This document shows positions 46,622 to 57,254 of a stretch of DNA of 64,000 nucleotides, piece by piece (position 1 is the first letter of the stretch; every line of letters begins with the position of its first letter). The notes beneath the pieces are model-generated. The model saw nothing but the letters and a program-made list of their open reading frames with translations, was not told the origin of the DNA and searched no databases. The translations under genes were made by a program, and so were the position numbers. The stretch is from Hyphomicrobiaceae bacterium (lineage in GTDB: Bacteria; Pseudomonadota; Alphaproteobacteria; Rhizobiales; Aestuariivirgaceae), in the NCBI GenBank assembly GCA_900298995.1, contig OMIC01000040.1, forward strand, positions 62,001 to 126,000, written 5' to 3'.

Positions 46622-48334
46622 TCAATCGTCCTTGGTCTCGTCCTTCTTCTTGAGCGCGGCGCCCAGGATGTCGCCCAGCGAGGCACCCGAGTCGGAGGAA
46701 CCGTATTGCGCCACGGCTTCCTTCTCCTCGGCGATTTCGAGAGCCTTGATCGAGACGTTCATCTTGCGGGCCTTCTGGTCGAACACCGTGATCTTGGCGT
46801 CGAACTTCTCGCCCACCGCAAAGCGGTCGGGCCGCTGCTCGCCACGGTCGCGGGCCAGGTCGGCGCGCTTGACATAGGCGGTCATGTCGGTGCCGGCGAC
46901 CTTCACCTCAAGGCCGTTGTCTTCCACCTTGAGCACTTCGCACGTCACGGTGTCGCCCTTCTTGAGGCCCGTCGCGGAGGCCACGGGATCCGAACTCAGC
47001 TGCTTGATGCCGAGCGAGATGCGCTCCTTCTCGCGGTCAACATCGAGGACGCGCGCCTTGACGCGGTCGCCCTTCTTGAAGTCCTTGATGGCTTCCTCGC
47101 CCGCCCGCTTCCAGTCGATGTCGGAGAGATGGACCATGCCATCGACCTCGCCATCGAGCCCGATGAACAGGCCGAATTCGGTGATGTTCTTGATCTCGCC
47201 CTCGACATTGCTGCCCGGGGGATGCTTGTCGGCAAAGGATTCCCAGGGATTCTTCTGGGTCTGCTTGAGACCCAGCGAGATGCGGCGCTTGGCCGAGTCG
47301 ATGTCGAGCACCTGGACTTCCACCGCTTCCGAAGTGGAGAGAATCTTGCCCGGGTGAACGTTCTTCTTGGTCCAGCTCATTTCGGAGACGTGGATCAGGC
47401 CCTCGATGCCATCCTCGAGTTCGACGAAAGCGCCGTAGTCAGTGATGTTGGTGACCTTGCCCTTCACCTTGGCGCCGATCGGATAGCGTTCGGTGACGAC
47501 TTCCCACGGATCCTTGTCCAGTTGCTTCATGCCCAGCGAGATGCGCTGCGTCTCGGGATTGATGCGGATGATCTGCACCTTCATCGTCTGGCCGACATGC
47601 AGGACGTCGGAGGGATGGTTGACGCGCTTCCAGGCGATGTCGGTGACATGCAGCAGGCCGTCGATGCCGCCCAGGTCCACGAAGGCGCCGTAATCTGTGA
47701 TGTTCTTGACGACACCCTCCACCACCTGGCCTTCAGCGAGGTTCTGGACGAGTTCGGAGCGTTGCTCGGCGCGGGTCTCTTCCATGATGGCGCGGCGCGA
47801 CACCACGATATTGCCGCGGCGGCGGTCCATCTTGAGGATCTGGAAGGGCTGAGGCACGTTCATGAGCGGGCCCACATCGCGGATCGGGCGCACGTCCACC
47901 TGGCTGCCCGGCAGGAAGGCTACGGCGCCGCCGAGATCGACGGTGAAGCCGCCCTTGACGCGTCCGAAGATCACGCCGTCCACCCGCTCGTTCTTGTTGG
48001 CCATCTGCTCGAGACGGGTCCAGGCCTCCTCGCGGCGCGCCTTGTCGCGCGAGAGCACGGCCTCGCCCATGGCGTTCTCGATACGCTCGAGATACACCTC
48101 GACGCTGTCGCCCACCTTGATTTCAGGGGTCCTGCCCGGCTGCGCGAATTCCTTGATCGCGATCTTGCCTTCGGTCTTGAGGCCCACGTCGATGATGGCG
48201 AAGTCATTCTCGATGTTGACGACGCGGCCCTTGACCACGCTGCCTTCGGCGGCGGGGTTGTCGGAATAGCTCTCGGCGAGGAGCGATTCGAAGTCTTCAC
48301 GGGTGGGGGTGAGCGAGACGGCGGATTTCGCCAT
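46622..48334 (-). CDS. rpsA: 30S ribosomal protein S1
   Basis: The 570-residue protein has six S1 RNA-binding repeats, seen in recurring G-x-VxxIxxYGAFVxL blocks such as VKNITDYGAFVDLGGIDGLL and VTNITDYGAFVELEDGIEGL, each followed by HxS/T-DxxW segments. S1 brings mRNA to the 30S subunit. ATG at 48334 gives MAKSAVSLTPTREDFESLL. It ends in a lysine-rich tail (AALKKKDETKDD). It is next to cmk, as in most Proteobacteria, but 280 bp separates them. Confidence 0.96.
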   Translation of the reverse strand: MAKSAVSLTPTREDFESLLAESYSDNPAAEGSVVKGRVVNIENDFAIIDVGLKTEGKIAIKEFAQPGRTPEIKVGDSVEVYLERIENAMGEAVLSRDKARREEAWTRLEQMANKNERVDGVIFGRVKGGFTVDLGGAVAFLPGSQVDVRPIRDVGPLMNVPQPFQILKMDRRRGNIVVSRRAIMEETRAEQRSELVQNLAEGQVVEGVVKNITDYGAFVDLGGIDGLLHVTDIAWKRVNHPSDVLHVGQTMKVQIIRINPETQRISLGMKQLDKDPWEVVTERYPIGAKVKGKVTNITDYGAFVELEDGIEGLIHVSEMSWTKKNVHPGKILSTSEAVEVQVLDIDSAKRRISLGLKQTQKNPWESFADKHPPGSNVEGEIKNITEFGLFIGLDGEVDGMVHLSDIDWKRAGEEAIKDFKKGDRVKARVLDVDREKERISLGIKQLSSDPVASATGLKKGDTVTCEVLKVEDNGLEVKVAGTDMTAYVKRADLARDRGEQRPDRFAVGEKFDAKITVFDQKARKMNVSIKALEIAEEKEAVAQYGSSDSGASLGDILGAALKKKDETKDD

Positions 48335-48614
48335 GTGGTGTTCTGTCCTGTACAAAAATCGAGGCTGGCCCGGCGAAAAAACCCGCTAGGACGTCCCGCA
48401 TGACCCCGGTTGCTGAAATGGGGGTCCAGGCGGGCAAACTCGACCTGGCGTTTCAAGCATCGGATACCCCGCCCAGGCAGGCGGCAAGCCGTCTCCGAAG
48501 TCCTGAAACAAGATGGGGCGCTTTGGGCACCCCGGTTCATGTTCATGCCGCCCCTCAGGGCGCACGTCCTGCAACGGCGCCGCATATAGGTGAAAAATGG
48601 GGGTGGGGCAAGCC
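48335..48614 (-). promoter_or_regulatory. cmk-rpsA intergenic region, probable rpsA promoter and leader
   Basis: The 280 bp before rpsA are untranslated. On the minus strand CACCTATATGCGG near 48582-48594 contains a -10-like TATATG, but no good -35 is seen. A long leader would fit the known feedback control of rpsA by S1, though no conserved RNA element is recognised here. Confidence 0.35.
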
Positions 48615-50632
<2,018 letters not shown>

Positions 50633-50713
50633 TCATTGGCTTTTGACATTGGGGCTGAGAAGTGCCATGGAGCGCGCCAATCATGTCAAAGCCCGAAGTT
50701 GAAAGGATCCCCC

Positions 50714-51130
50714 GTGGTCAAGGCTGAACTCGGAACCAAGCGGACGTGTCCGTCCTGCGCTGCCCGGTTCTACGATCTCCTGAAGAACCCCATCGTCTGC
50801 CCGAAGTGCGGAGCGAATTTCGTTGCCGCCGCCATCCTGCCGTCAAAGGGCGACATGCCGGCCATGGCGCCGGCACCGAAGCCGCGCGAGGTGGAGACCG
50901 AGGACCTCGAGACAGCGGATGTCGAGCTCGTGAGCCTTGAGGACGCCGAGGCGCCCGATGTGGCGGAAGACGACGAGACCGCAGGCATCGAGGACGTGGA
51001 TCTCGGCGAGGAGGCTGGCGACGGCGAGGCCGAGGACGATACCTTCCTGGTCGAGGAGGAAGAGGAGGGCGACAACATGTCGGGTCTTCTCGATACCGGC
51101 GGCGGCAAGGAAGAGGACGAAGAAGGCTAA
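50714..51130 (+). CDS. FYDLN acid domain protein (TIGR02300 type)
   Basis: The 138-residue protein has an N-terminal zinc ribbon, LGTKRTCPSCAARFYDL then NPIVCPKCG (about residues 5-38), and a very acidic C-terminal half. The FYDLN motif reads FYDLL here. It is a conserved alphaproteobacterial protein of unknown role, usually divergent from aroA and next to tRNA-Ala as in this window. The start is GTG at 50714 with GAAAGGA upstream; the open frame reaches back to 49886 only across antisense aroA. Confidence 0.85.
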   Translation: MVKAELGTKRTCPSCAARFYDLLKNPIVCPKCGANFVAAAILPSKGDMPAMAPAPKPREVETEDLETADVELVSLEDAEAPDVAEDDETAGIEDVDLGEEAGDGEAEDDTFLVEEEEEGDNMSGLLDTGGGKEEDEEG

Positions 51131-51213
51131 AATATAGCTTGCGCGCAACCGGCGGCGGAACTAGGTTCCGCCCCGCTCCGCCACCCCCATGTGGCGGATC
51201 CGATGGCAAGTAC

Positions 51214-51289
<76 letters not shown>

Positions 51290-51362
51290 TCCGGTCCTGA
51301 TCAGTCACCCAATTGCACGCGCTGGATGATGCCGGTGCCTGTTTGCACGCGGAGGAAGGGGC

Positions 51363-52121
51363 ATGGCGGCGATCTATAGCGATCTCGAAGGCAAATGCGT
51401 TCTGGTGACGGGCGGAGGCTCCGGGATCGGAGAAGCCATCGTGCGCCAATTCGCGGCACAGAAGTGCCGGGTTGCCTTCATCGACATTGCCAGGGAGGCC
51501 TCCGAGGCGCTGGTCGCGGCACTGGCCGCCGGGGGCCATCAGGTGCGCTTCGAGCATGCGGATCTGCGCGACATCGAGGCCCTGCGCGCCGCCATCGCCC
51601 GCATCCGGAATGCATGGGGACCCATCGAAATCCTCATCAACAACGCCGCCCATGACGAACGTCACGTCACTGCCGAGGTAACGCCCGAATACTGGGATGA
51701 CCGCATCGCCGTGAACCTCAAGCATCAGTTCTTCGCGGCACAGGCCGTGCTGCCCGACATGCAGGCGGCACGGACCGGCGTCGTCATCAATTTCGGCTCG
51801 ATCTCCTGGATGATCGGCCAGGGCGGCATGGCCGCCTACACTGCCTCGAAATCGGCCATCCTCGGCCTCACGAGATCGCTTGCGCGAGACTACGGACCCT
51901 TCAACATCCGGGTCAATGCCATTGCACCAGGCTGGATCATGACCCAGCGGCAGATCGACAAGTGGCTGACGCCCGAAGCGCTGAAAGAACTCGAACAGCG
52001 CCAGTGTCTCAAGCGCAAGATCATGCCCGACGAGGTGGCGCGTTTCACGGTGTTCCTCGCCTCCGAGGAAGCCTCGGCCTGCACCAATCAGCAATATGTC
52101 GTGGACGGCGGCTGGATCTGA
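51363..52121 (+). CDS. SDR family oxidoreductase
   Basis: The 252-residue classical short-chain dehydrogenase has cofactor motif TGGGSGIGEAI at residues 16-26, ILINNAAHDERH, and the catalytic serine near 146-148 with Y159-x3-K163 (AYTASKSAI). The basic-residue context after strand 2 (DIAREAS, with D41) favours NAD over NADP. It ends NQQYVVDGGWI. Relatives include sugar dehydrogenases such as L-fucose or L-rhamnose types; the substrate is not evident. It follows tRNA-Ala by 73 bp. Confidence 0.9.
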   Translation: MAAIYSDLEGKCVLVTGGGSGIGEAIVRQFAAQKCRVAFIDIAREASEALVAALAAGGHQVRFEHADLRDIEALRAAIARIRNAWGPIEILINNAAHDERHVTAEVTPEYWDDRIAVNLKHQFFAAQAVLPDMQAARTGVVINFGSISWMIGQGGMAAYTASKSAILGLTRSLARDYGPFNIRVNAIAPGWIMTQRQIDKWLTPEALKELEQRQCLKRKIMPDEVARFTVFLASEEASACTNQQYVVDGGWI

Positions 52122-52127
52122 CGCTGT

Positions 52128-52874
52128 TCAGATGCCGAGCGCGGCTGGCTGCACCGTCTTGAAGGCAGCAAGCGCCCCATCATCGAAATCGAGGGCTGCC
52201 AGCGCCTCCATCTTCCAGTCGGAATAGGTCGCGGCCGCACTTGCGGCAACACTGCCCTTGCCATCGAAATAGGTGCCGATCATGCGAACCGGCAGGCCGT
52301 TTGCCATATCGACCCAGATTTCGCCGGTGAACCGCTCGGCCATGACGGCCACGAGCCGTGTGGTTTCGGGCTGATCCGGCTGGCCCTGGGCAATGGCGAT
52401 GACCGACGTGATCTTGCCGAAGCTCGCCTCCTTCACATCGGCAGCGAGCAGGCCCATGAAAGGCAGGAACAGGCGGTCGATGGCAAAGGCCGCCGCTGCG
52501 CCTTCCATGACCGGGACGACGGACTTGATGGCCAGCGACGGCCGGAACAGCACTCCTTCACCATCTCGCACAAGAAGATGAATGTCGGGTCCGCCGGGAC
52601 CGTAGGCGACGAGCAGACCGCGGCCGCGCAGGAAGCTGACGGACACCGTATTGCCAGGCTGCAGCATGTCCGCACCCGATGCCATCGCGCCGAATGTGTA
52701 TTCGGCTGAGAACGAAACTGCGGAGGCAGTCTGCAAAGCCTTGGCCATGGCGTCAATGACACCTGTGGCATCAGGCGTCGCCGCCATCGCGCACGGCAAT
52801 CGATTTGCACCGGCAAGAAAGGCCAAAGTACCGGCGCAGAAGCCTCTACGACCCAGAACTGGTAACGTTTTCAT
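52128..52874 (-). CDS. Exported DUF2092-like protein
   Basis: The 248-residue protein has an N-terminal signal with RRGFCAGTLAFLAGANRLPC, then a beta-rich region (VSFSAEYTFGAMASGADMLQ, GRGLLVAYGPGGPDIHLLVR, TGEIWVDMANGLPVRMIGTY) resembling DUF2092 proteins and the lipoprotein-carrier fold of LolA/LppX. Twin arginines suggest Tat export. It converges on the SDR gene. Role unknown; lipid or cofactor carrying is only a structural guess. Confidence 0.68.
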   Translation of the reverse strand: MKTLPVLGRRGFCAGTLAFLAGANRLPCAMAATPDATGVIDAMAKALQTASAVSFSAEYTFGAMASGADMLQPGNTVSVSFLRGRGLLVAYGPGGPDIHLLVRDGEGVLFRPSLAIKSVVPVMEGAAAAFAIDRLFLPFMGLLAADVKEASFGKITSVIAIAQGQPDQPETTRLVAVMAERFTGEIWVDMANGLPVRMIGTYFDGKGSVAASAAATYSDWKMEALAALDFDDGALAAFKTVQPAALGI

Positions 52875-53026
52875 TGCTTCAGACTCATATTTGTATTTCT
52901 GAATTTGATTTCATTCTAGTCGATCGGGTGAATGATTGCTATCGATCCTTTATCGAGTGGTCGTTGCCTTGCCAGGACCGCTCACTGACCCGGACGCGCA
53001 CAATCATTACATGAGGACATTCGCCA

Positions 53027-53536
53027 ATGGCTGACCTGATTGCAATCACATTCGAGGATGAGGCCAAGGCCGAAGCGGCGCGCAAGCGCGTTCTGGAGCT
53101 GCAGACGGAGTATCTGATCTCGCTCGAAGACGCCGTTGTTGTCTCCAAGGATGGCGAAGGCAAGATCAAATTGCACCAGATGTTCAATCCGACCGCCGCG
53201 GGCGCGGCATCCGGGAGCTTCTGGGGCCTGCTGGTGGGCCTGGTGTTCTTCAATCCGCTGCTGGGCGTTCTCGTCGGTGCGGCCTCGGGTGCCCTGGCTG
53301 GCAAGCTGTCCGACTTCGGCATCAACGACGAGTTCATGAAGAGCGTCGCAAATTCACTCCAGCCCAATCATGCCGCACTCTTCCTGCTGGTGCGCCAGAT
53401 GACCACCGACAAGGTGGTGGCGGGTCTGCAGGAATTCGGCGGCACCGTGCTGCGCACGTCGCTCGACGAGAGCAAGGAAAAGGAACTGCGCGCCGCCCTT
53501 GAGGAGCACATGAAGACCGGCACGCCCGCGGCGTGA
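53027..53536 (+). CDS. DUF1269 membrane-associated protein
   Basis: The 169-residue protein begins MADLIAITFEDEAKAEAARK and has KLHQMFNPTAAGAASGSFWG followed by two hydrophobic glycine-rich segments (LLVGLVFFNPLLGVLVGAAS, GALAGKLSDFGINDEF) and HAALFLLVRQMTTDKV. This is the DUF1269 pattern, related to spore-coat or stress membrane proteins of unknown role. The 150 bp upstream are AT-rich and hold an inverted CGATC...GATCG-like element near 52920-52958, but no clear promoter. Confidence 0.83.
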   Translation: MADLIAITFEDEAKAEAARKRVLELQTEYLISLEDAVVVSKDGEGKIKLHQMFNPTAAGAASGSFWGLLVGLVFFNPLLGVLVGAASGALAGKLSDFGINDEFMKSVANSLQPNHAALFLLVRQMTTDKVVAGLQEFGGTVLRTSLDESKEKELRAALEEHMKTGTPAA

Positions 53537-53548
53537 GCCTGCCCCCTC

Positions 53549-53941
53549 TCAGCTGTCGGAAAACAGCTCATAGACCTCGGAGGAAGCCTTGGCAGGGGTG
53601 ACCCCTCCCTTGGCAAGCCTTTGGGCAAGGCTTGCCAGCTTGAGTTGCGCCGTTGCTGCCCTGCCATCGACCGACCAGTCGGGCGAGGACAACTGCGCCG
53701 TATTGGCCGCAAAGGATGACAGCGCCAGCAAGGTCTGGTTCAAAATGTCCAGAAGTTGAAGATTCTGGATGCTGCGTGCATCCAGAACGCCAGCGTGGCG
53801 CTCGATCATGTCATCGACCGAAGCCTCCATGTCGGCCGCCATCAATTGCAGCGCGCCGAGCTCGTGTGCGAATTGCTGCAGCAGCGTGGGCAGCGGAAGC
53901 AGATAGGGCGTATGCGGCGGACGCGGATCAGGTATGGCCAT
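53549..53941 (-). CDS. cheT: CheT-like chemotaxis protein with CheZ-type DxxxQ motif
   Basis: The 130-residue helical protein is the last gene of the che operon, one base after cheD, the position of cheT in Sinorhizobium meliloti. Residues 54-75 (DARSIQNLQLLDILNQTLLA) include D65-I-L-N-Q69, matching the DxxxQ motif by which CheZ and CheC/CheX-class phosphatases dephosphorylate CheY. ATG at 53941 is used; the longer frame is a shadow of cheD. CheT identity is inferred from position, size and motif. Confidence 0.68.
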   Translation of the reverse strand: MAIPDPRPPHTPYLLPLPTLLQQFAHELGALQLMAADMEASVDDMIERHAGVLDARSIQNLQLLDILNQTLLALSSFAANTAQLSSPDWSVDGRAATAQLKLASLAQRLAKGGVTPAKASSEVYELFSDS

Positions 53942-53942
53942 G

Positions 53943-54461
53943 TCAGAACAGCTCCAGTTCGCCGCCTGCGGATGGCGGCATCTCGGGAAGGATGCGCGGA
54001 AGTTCTTCAGTGGCACGCACCAGTTTCTGGCGCACACGACCGTTCGAGGGCCAGAACTGGATGCGTCGCCCCGTCTCGCCGCCAAGGCTGCCGCCGACAA
54101 TGGCGATCCCCTCGCGCCGCAGGAATTCCTGCGCAAATCTTGCATTGGCGGAACCAAAATCACCCAGACCTCGCATGGTGCGCGCACCTCCGAACAGCTT
54201 GGCTTCGAGGCGATGGCGCAGGGCGCCCTTCTTGAGCAGGCCGTTGATCAGAAGTTCCATGAGATGAACACCGTGCCGCGCGACCAGGGGCGACGCCGTA
54301 TCCTCGCCCGGCAGCAGGAAATGGTTCATGCCGCCGACCTTCGCGATCGGATCATTGATGCAGGCCGCGACGCAGGAACCGAGCAGCGTCGTGATGGAGA
54401 GGTCCTCCGCGCCGCTCACGTGATATTCGCCCTGAACGATGTTGATGCGGTTGTTTTCCAT
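53943..54461 (-). CDS. cheD: Chemoreceptor glutamine deamidase CheD
   Basis: The 172-residue enzyme deamidates receptor glutamines and can bind CheY-type partners. The catalytic cysteine is in TLLGSCVAACINDP and the histidine in VGGMNHFLLPGED; LFGGARTM and NARFAQEFLRREGI are also family-typical. It lies 9 bp after cheY2 and 1 bp before the cheT-like gene. Confidence 0.93.
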   Translation of the reverse strand: MENNRINIVQGEYHVSGAEDLSITTLLGSCVAACINDPIAKVGGMNHFLLPGEDTASPLVARHGVHLMELLINGLLKKGALRHRLEAKLFGGARTMRGLGDFGSANARFAQEFLRREGIAIVGGSLGGETGRRIQFWPSNGRVRQKLVRATEELPRILPEMPPSAGGELELF

Positions 54462-54470
54462 TGGCGGGAC

Positions 54471-54860
54471 TTACACCAGCTTTCCGACCACGGCTTCGAT
54501 CGCCGCCTTGAGCGTGGCGGGCGTGAAGGGCTTGGCGAGAAAATTGTTCAGGCCGTATTTCTTGCCCTCCTCGATCATCGCCCGGTCGCCTTTTCCGGTA
54601 ACGAGAATGAAGCAGCATTGCCGCGTCGGCCCGAATTCACGCAGCGCCTTGAGAAGCTGCAATCCATTGAGCTTGGGCATGTTCATGTCCGAGAACACGA
54701 TGTGGCAGGGATTGGCCATCATCTGCTGAAGCGCCTGCTCGCCATCCGCCGCCAGCACGATGTTCTTGATGCCAATGCCGTTGAGGCTGTCGACCAGAAG
54801 CATGCGGCTGACGGACGTATCGTCGGCGACCATGACCTTCAGATGCTGCATGTAGGGCAT
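54471..54860 (-). CDS. cheY: Chemotaxis response regulator CheY2
   Basis: The 129-residue single-domain receiver has acidic pocket D13-D14, phospho-acceptor D58 (HIVFSDMNMPKLNG), the threonine in FILVTGKGD and K in FLAKPFTPATL. By position between cheB and cheD it matches S. meliloti CheY2, the motor-binding regulator. Confidence 0.92.
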   Translation of the reverse strand: MPYMQHLKVMVADDTSVSRMLLVDSLNGIGIKNIVLAADGEQALQQMMANPCHIVFSDMNMPKLNGLQLLKALREFGPTRQCCFILVTGKGDRAMIEEGKKYGLNNFLAKPFTPATLKAAIEAVVGKLV

Positions 54861-54871
54861 GATACGCTCCG

Positions 54872-55900
54872 CTATAGCCTGCCGGCCGTTGCCTCGATGA
54901 TCGCGTGACCGATCCGCGAGATGGAATACTGGGCGTCAACCGCGCCGAGTTCGACAGCGGCCTTCGGCATGCCGTAGACAATCGACGTCGTTTCATCCTG
55001 CGCCATGGTCCGCCCGCCCGCCTGATGGATGTCGAGCAGGCCCTGGGCTCCGTCGCGGCCCATGCCGGTGAGAAGCACGCCGATGGCGCGCGGCCCGAGT
55101 GAACGGGCCATGGAGGAGAATAGCCGGTCAACCGATGGACAATGGCCGTTGACCAGTGGGCCGGGTTTCAGGGCACAGGCAAAGGTTGTGCGGCCTGCCA
55201 CTTCGAGGTGCAGATCACCGCCCGGTGCGATGTAGACCGTGCCGGGCAGCAACGGCGCGCCCACCGTCGCCTCAACCACGTGCGGCGCGCACATCTTGTC
55301 GAGCCGCACCGCCAGATTGTGAGTGAACACGGGGGGCATGTGCTGGGTGATCAGGGTCGGCGGGCAGTTGGCGGGAAAGGCCGTCAAAATGGAGATCAGG
55401 GCTTCAACACCGCCGGTCGACGACCCGATCGCCACCACCTTGCCATCCGGCTGGTAGGAACTGCTGACCTGCGGCGTCTGCACCACTGCCTGCGCCACGG
55501 GGGCGCGACGCTTGACCTTGGACGCCACCCTTATCTTGGCGGGCAGCTCATCGAAGCTGTTAGGGTGTTCCGCCGAGGGCTTGACCACACAATCCACCGC
55601 ACCCAGTGCCAGGGCAGCGATGGTCGTGTCCGTTCCCCTCGCGGTGAGCGTTGAGACCATGACCACCGGCATGGGCCGCAGCCGCATGACCTTCTCGAGA
55701 AACGACAGGCCATCCATCTCGGGCATCTCGACGTCAAGCGTCATGACGTCAGGGGTGAGCAGCTTGATAAGTTCGCGCGCCTGCTGGGCCGACTTTGCGG
55801 AGCCCACCACGTCGATGTCAGGGTCGTTTTCAAGGACGCGCGTCACCAGCTGGCGCATGGTCGGTGAATCGTCCACAACAAGCACTTTGATCTTGCTCAT
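54872..55900 (-). CDS. cheB: Protein-glutamate methylesterase CheB
   Basis: The 342-residue protein has an N-terminal receiver with phospho-acceptor D56 (TPDVMTLDVEMPEMDG) and a C-terminal methylesterase domain with catalytic Ser in AIGSSTGGVEAL, His in ITQHMPPVFT and Asp in LLTGMGRDGAQG. It removes receptor methyl groups during adaptation. It overlaps cheR by four bases. Confidence 0.95.
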   Translation of the reverse strand: MSKIKVLVVDDSPTMRQLVTRVLENDPDIDVVGSAKSAQQARELIKLLTPDVMTLDVEMPEMDGLSFLEKVMRLRPMPVVMVSTLTARGTDTTIAALALGAVDCVVKPSAEHPNSFDELPAKIRVASKVKRRAPVAQAVVQTPQVSSSYQPDGKVVAIGSSTGGVEALISILTAFPANCPPTLITQHMPPVFTHNLAVRLDKMCAPHVVEATVGAPLLPGTVYIAPGGDLHLEVAGRTTFACALKPGPLVNGHCPSVDRLFSSMARSLGPRAIGVLLTGMGRDGAQGLLDIHQAGGRTMAQDETTSIVYGMPKAAVELGAVDAQYSISRIGHAIIEATAGRL

Positions 55901-56787
55901 GCCACCGCACCTCCACGCTTGCGGTAAACGGTTGTTCCGTCAATCTTGAAGAGCACCTCAGCAGGGCCGATGAGGCGCTCGGAGTGCCCGAGATAAAGGT
56001 AGCCGCCAGGCCGGATCAGCGATGAGATGCGGTTGAGAAGGCGCATCTGCGTCTTCTCGTCGAAGTAGATCACCACGTTGCGGCAGAACACCGCGTCAAA
56101 AGGACCGCGCATGGGCCAGGCGCCAATGAGATTGAGCTGGCGGAAGGTGACGAGTCCGCGAGGCCCCTCATCAAGGCGGCTGTGACCCGCGCCTGCGGGC
56201 TCCATCCAGCTCTGCCGGAGCTCCTGTGGTACGCTGGCCAGTTCCTCGGCCGGATAGATCCCGCGCCGCGCTGTCTCGAGCACCTGCGGATTGATGTCAC
56301 TTGCGAGGATGCGCACATCATAGGAGCGCGCATCCGGCAGCAGCGACAGAATGCTGAGGGCGATCGAATAGGGCTCCTGACCGCTTGAACAGCCCGCCGA
56401 CCAGATGCGCAGCCGCCCGCCACCCTTGATGTCCTTGACGGCCGGCGCGACGAGATGCTCCTTCATGTGGTCGAAGTGATGCGGTTCGCGGAAGAATCTT
56501 GTGACATTGGTGGTGAGCGCCGCAATCATCTGGGCGCGCTCGGCAGCTCCGTCCTCGGATCCCACAAGCGCACAGTATTCGCGAAAATTCTCGAGGCCCA
56601 GCATCCGCAGCCGCTTGGCAAGACGCGAATAGACGAGGTTCGCCTTGGTGGACGGCAGGTGGATGCCCGCATCCTCATAGAGGGTGGTCGCGATGAACTC
56701 GAAATCACTCCAGTCGAAACCAAACTCGCCCGCAGCGAGTGGCTGTGGCTCCGGAGACGCCACAGATGCTGCGGCCGACTTCGTCAT
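55897..56787 (-). CDS. cheR: Chemotaxis methyltransferase CheR
   Basis: The 296-residue SAM enzyme methylates receptor glutamates. N-terminal helical domain with TNVTRFFREPHHFDHM, then SAM site IWSAGCSSGQEPYSIALSIL, ASDINPQVLETARRGIY and FDAVFCRNVVIYFDEKTQ. It overlaps cheW and cheB by four bases each (ATGA). Confidence 0.95.
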   Translation of the reverse strand: MTKSAAASVASPEPQPLAAGEFGFDWSDFEFIATTLYEDAGIHLPSTKANLVYSRLAKRLRMLGLENFREYCALVGSEDGAAERAQMIAALTTNVTRFFREPHHFDHMKEHLVAPAVKDIKGGGRLRIWSAGCSSGQEPYSIALSILSLLPDARSYDVRILASDINPQVLETARRGIYPAEELASVPQELRQSWMEPAGAGHSRLDEGPRGLVTFRQLNLIGAWPMRGPFDAVFCRNVVIYFDEKTQMRLLNRISSLIRPGGYLYLGHSERLIGPAEVLFKIDGTTVYRKRGGAVA

Positions 56788-57251
56788 GCAGCCTCGAGCT
56801 CCATGGCAGGCAGGACATTGTCGAGCGTGATGACCGAAATCATGCGGCCATCCATGGCAATGACACCACGCACGAAGGTGCGCGCCAGATTGGAGGCGAC
56901 ATCGGGCGTCGCCTGGATGCTCGTATCCTCGACCGAGAGGATATCCGAAACGGAATCAACAAGCAGACCGGCCGCGCGCTCGCCCACCTGCGCCACGATG
57001 ATGACATGGCGGGCCGTGGGTTCGGTCCCCGGAAGACCCAGACGCACACCGAGGTCGACGATGGGAAGGACGACACCGCGGAGATTGATGACGCCGCGAA
57101 TATAGGAGGGCGCCCGCGGTATGGCGGTTGCAGGTGTCCAGCCGCGGATCTCGCGTACCGACATGATGTTGATGCAGAATTCAAGTCCGCCAGCACGGAA
57201 GGCAACGAATTCCGCTTCACGGGCAAGGTCATGGGGTGATTTCTCGATCAT
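56784..57251 (-). CDS. cheW: Chemotaxis coupling protein CheW
   Basis: The 155-residue protein is a single CheW domain with EFVAFRAGGLEFCINIMSVR, IPRAPSYIRGVINLRGVVLP, DLGVRLGL and GLLVDSVSDILSV. It links receptors to CheA. It starts three bases after the cheA stop. Confidence 0.94.
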   Translation of the reverse strand: MIEKSPHDLAREAEFVAFRAGGLEFCINIMSVREIRGWTPATAIPRAPSYIRGVINLRGVVLPIVDLGVRLGLPGTEPTARHVIIVAQVGERAAGLLVDSVSDILSVEDTSIQATPDVASNLARTFVRGVIAMDGRMISVITLDNVLPAMELEAA

Positions 57252-57254
57252 GGT

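Noticed and set aside
45548-48403. 951-codon plus-strand frame
   Set aside because: It is the complement of rpsA, sppA and their spacer; long antisense frames are expected in high-GC DNA and the sequence is histidine- and arginine-rich with no domain.
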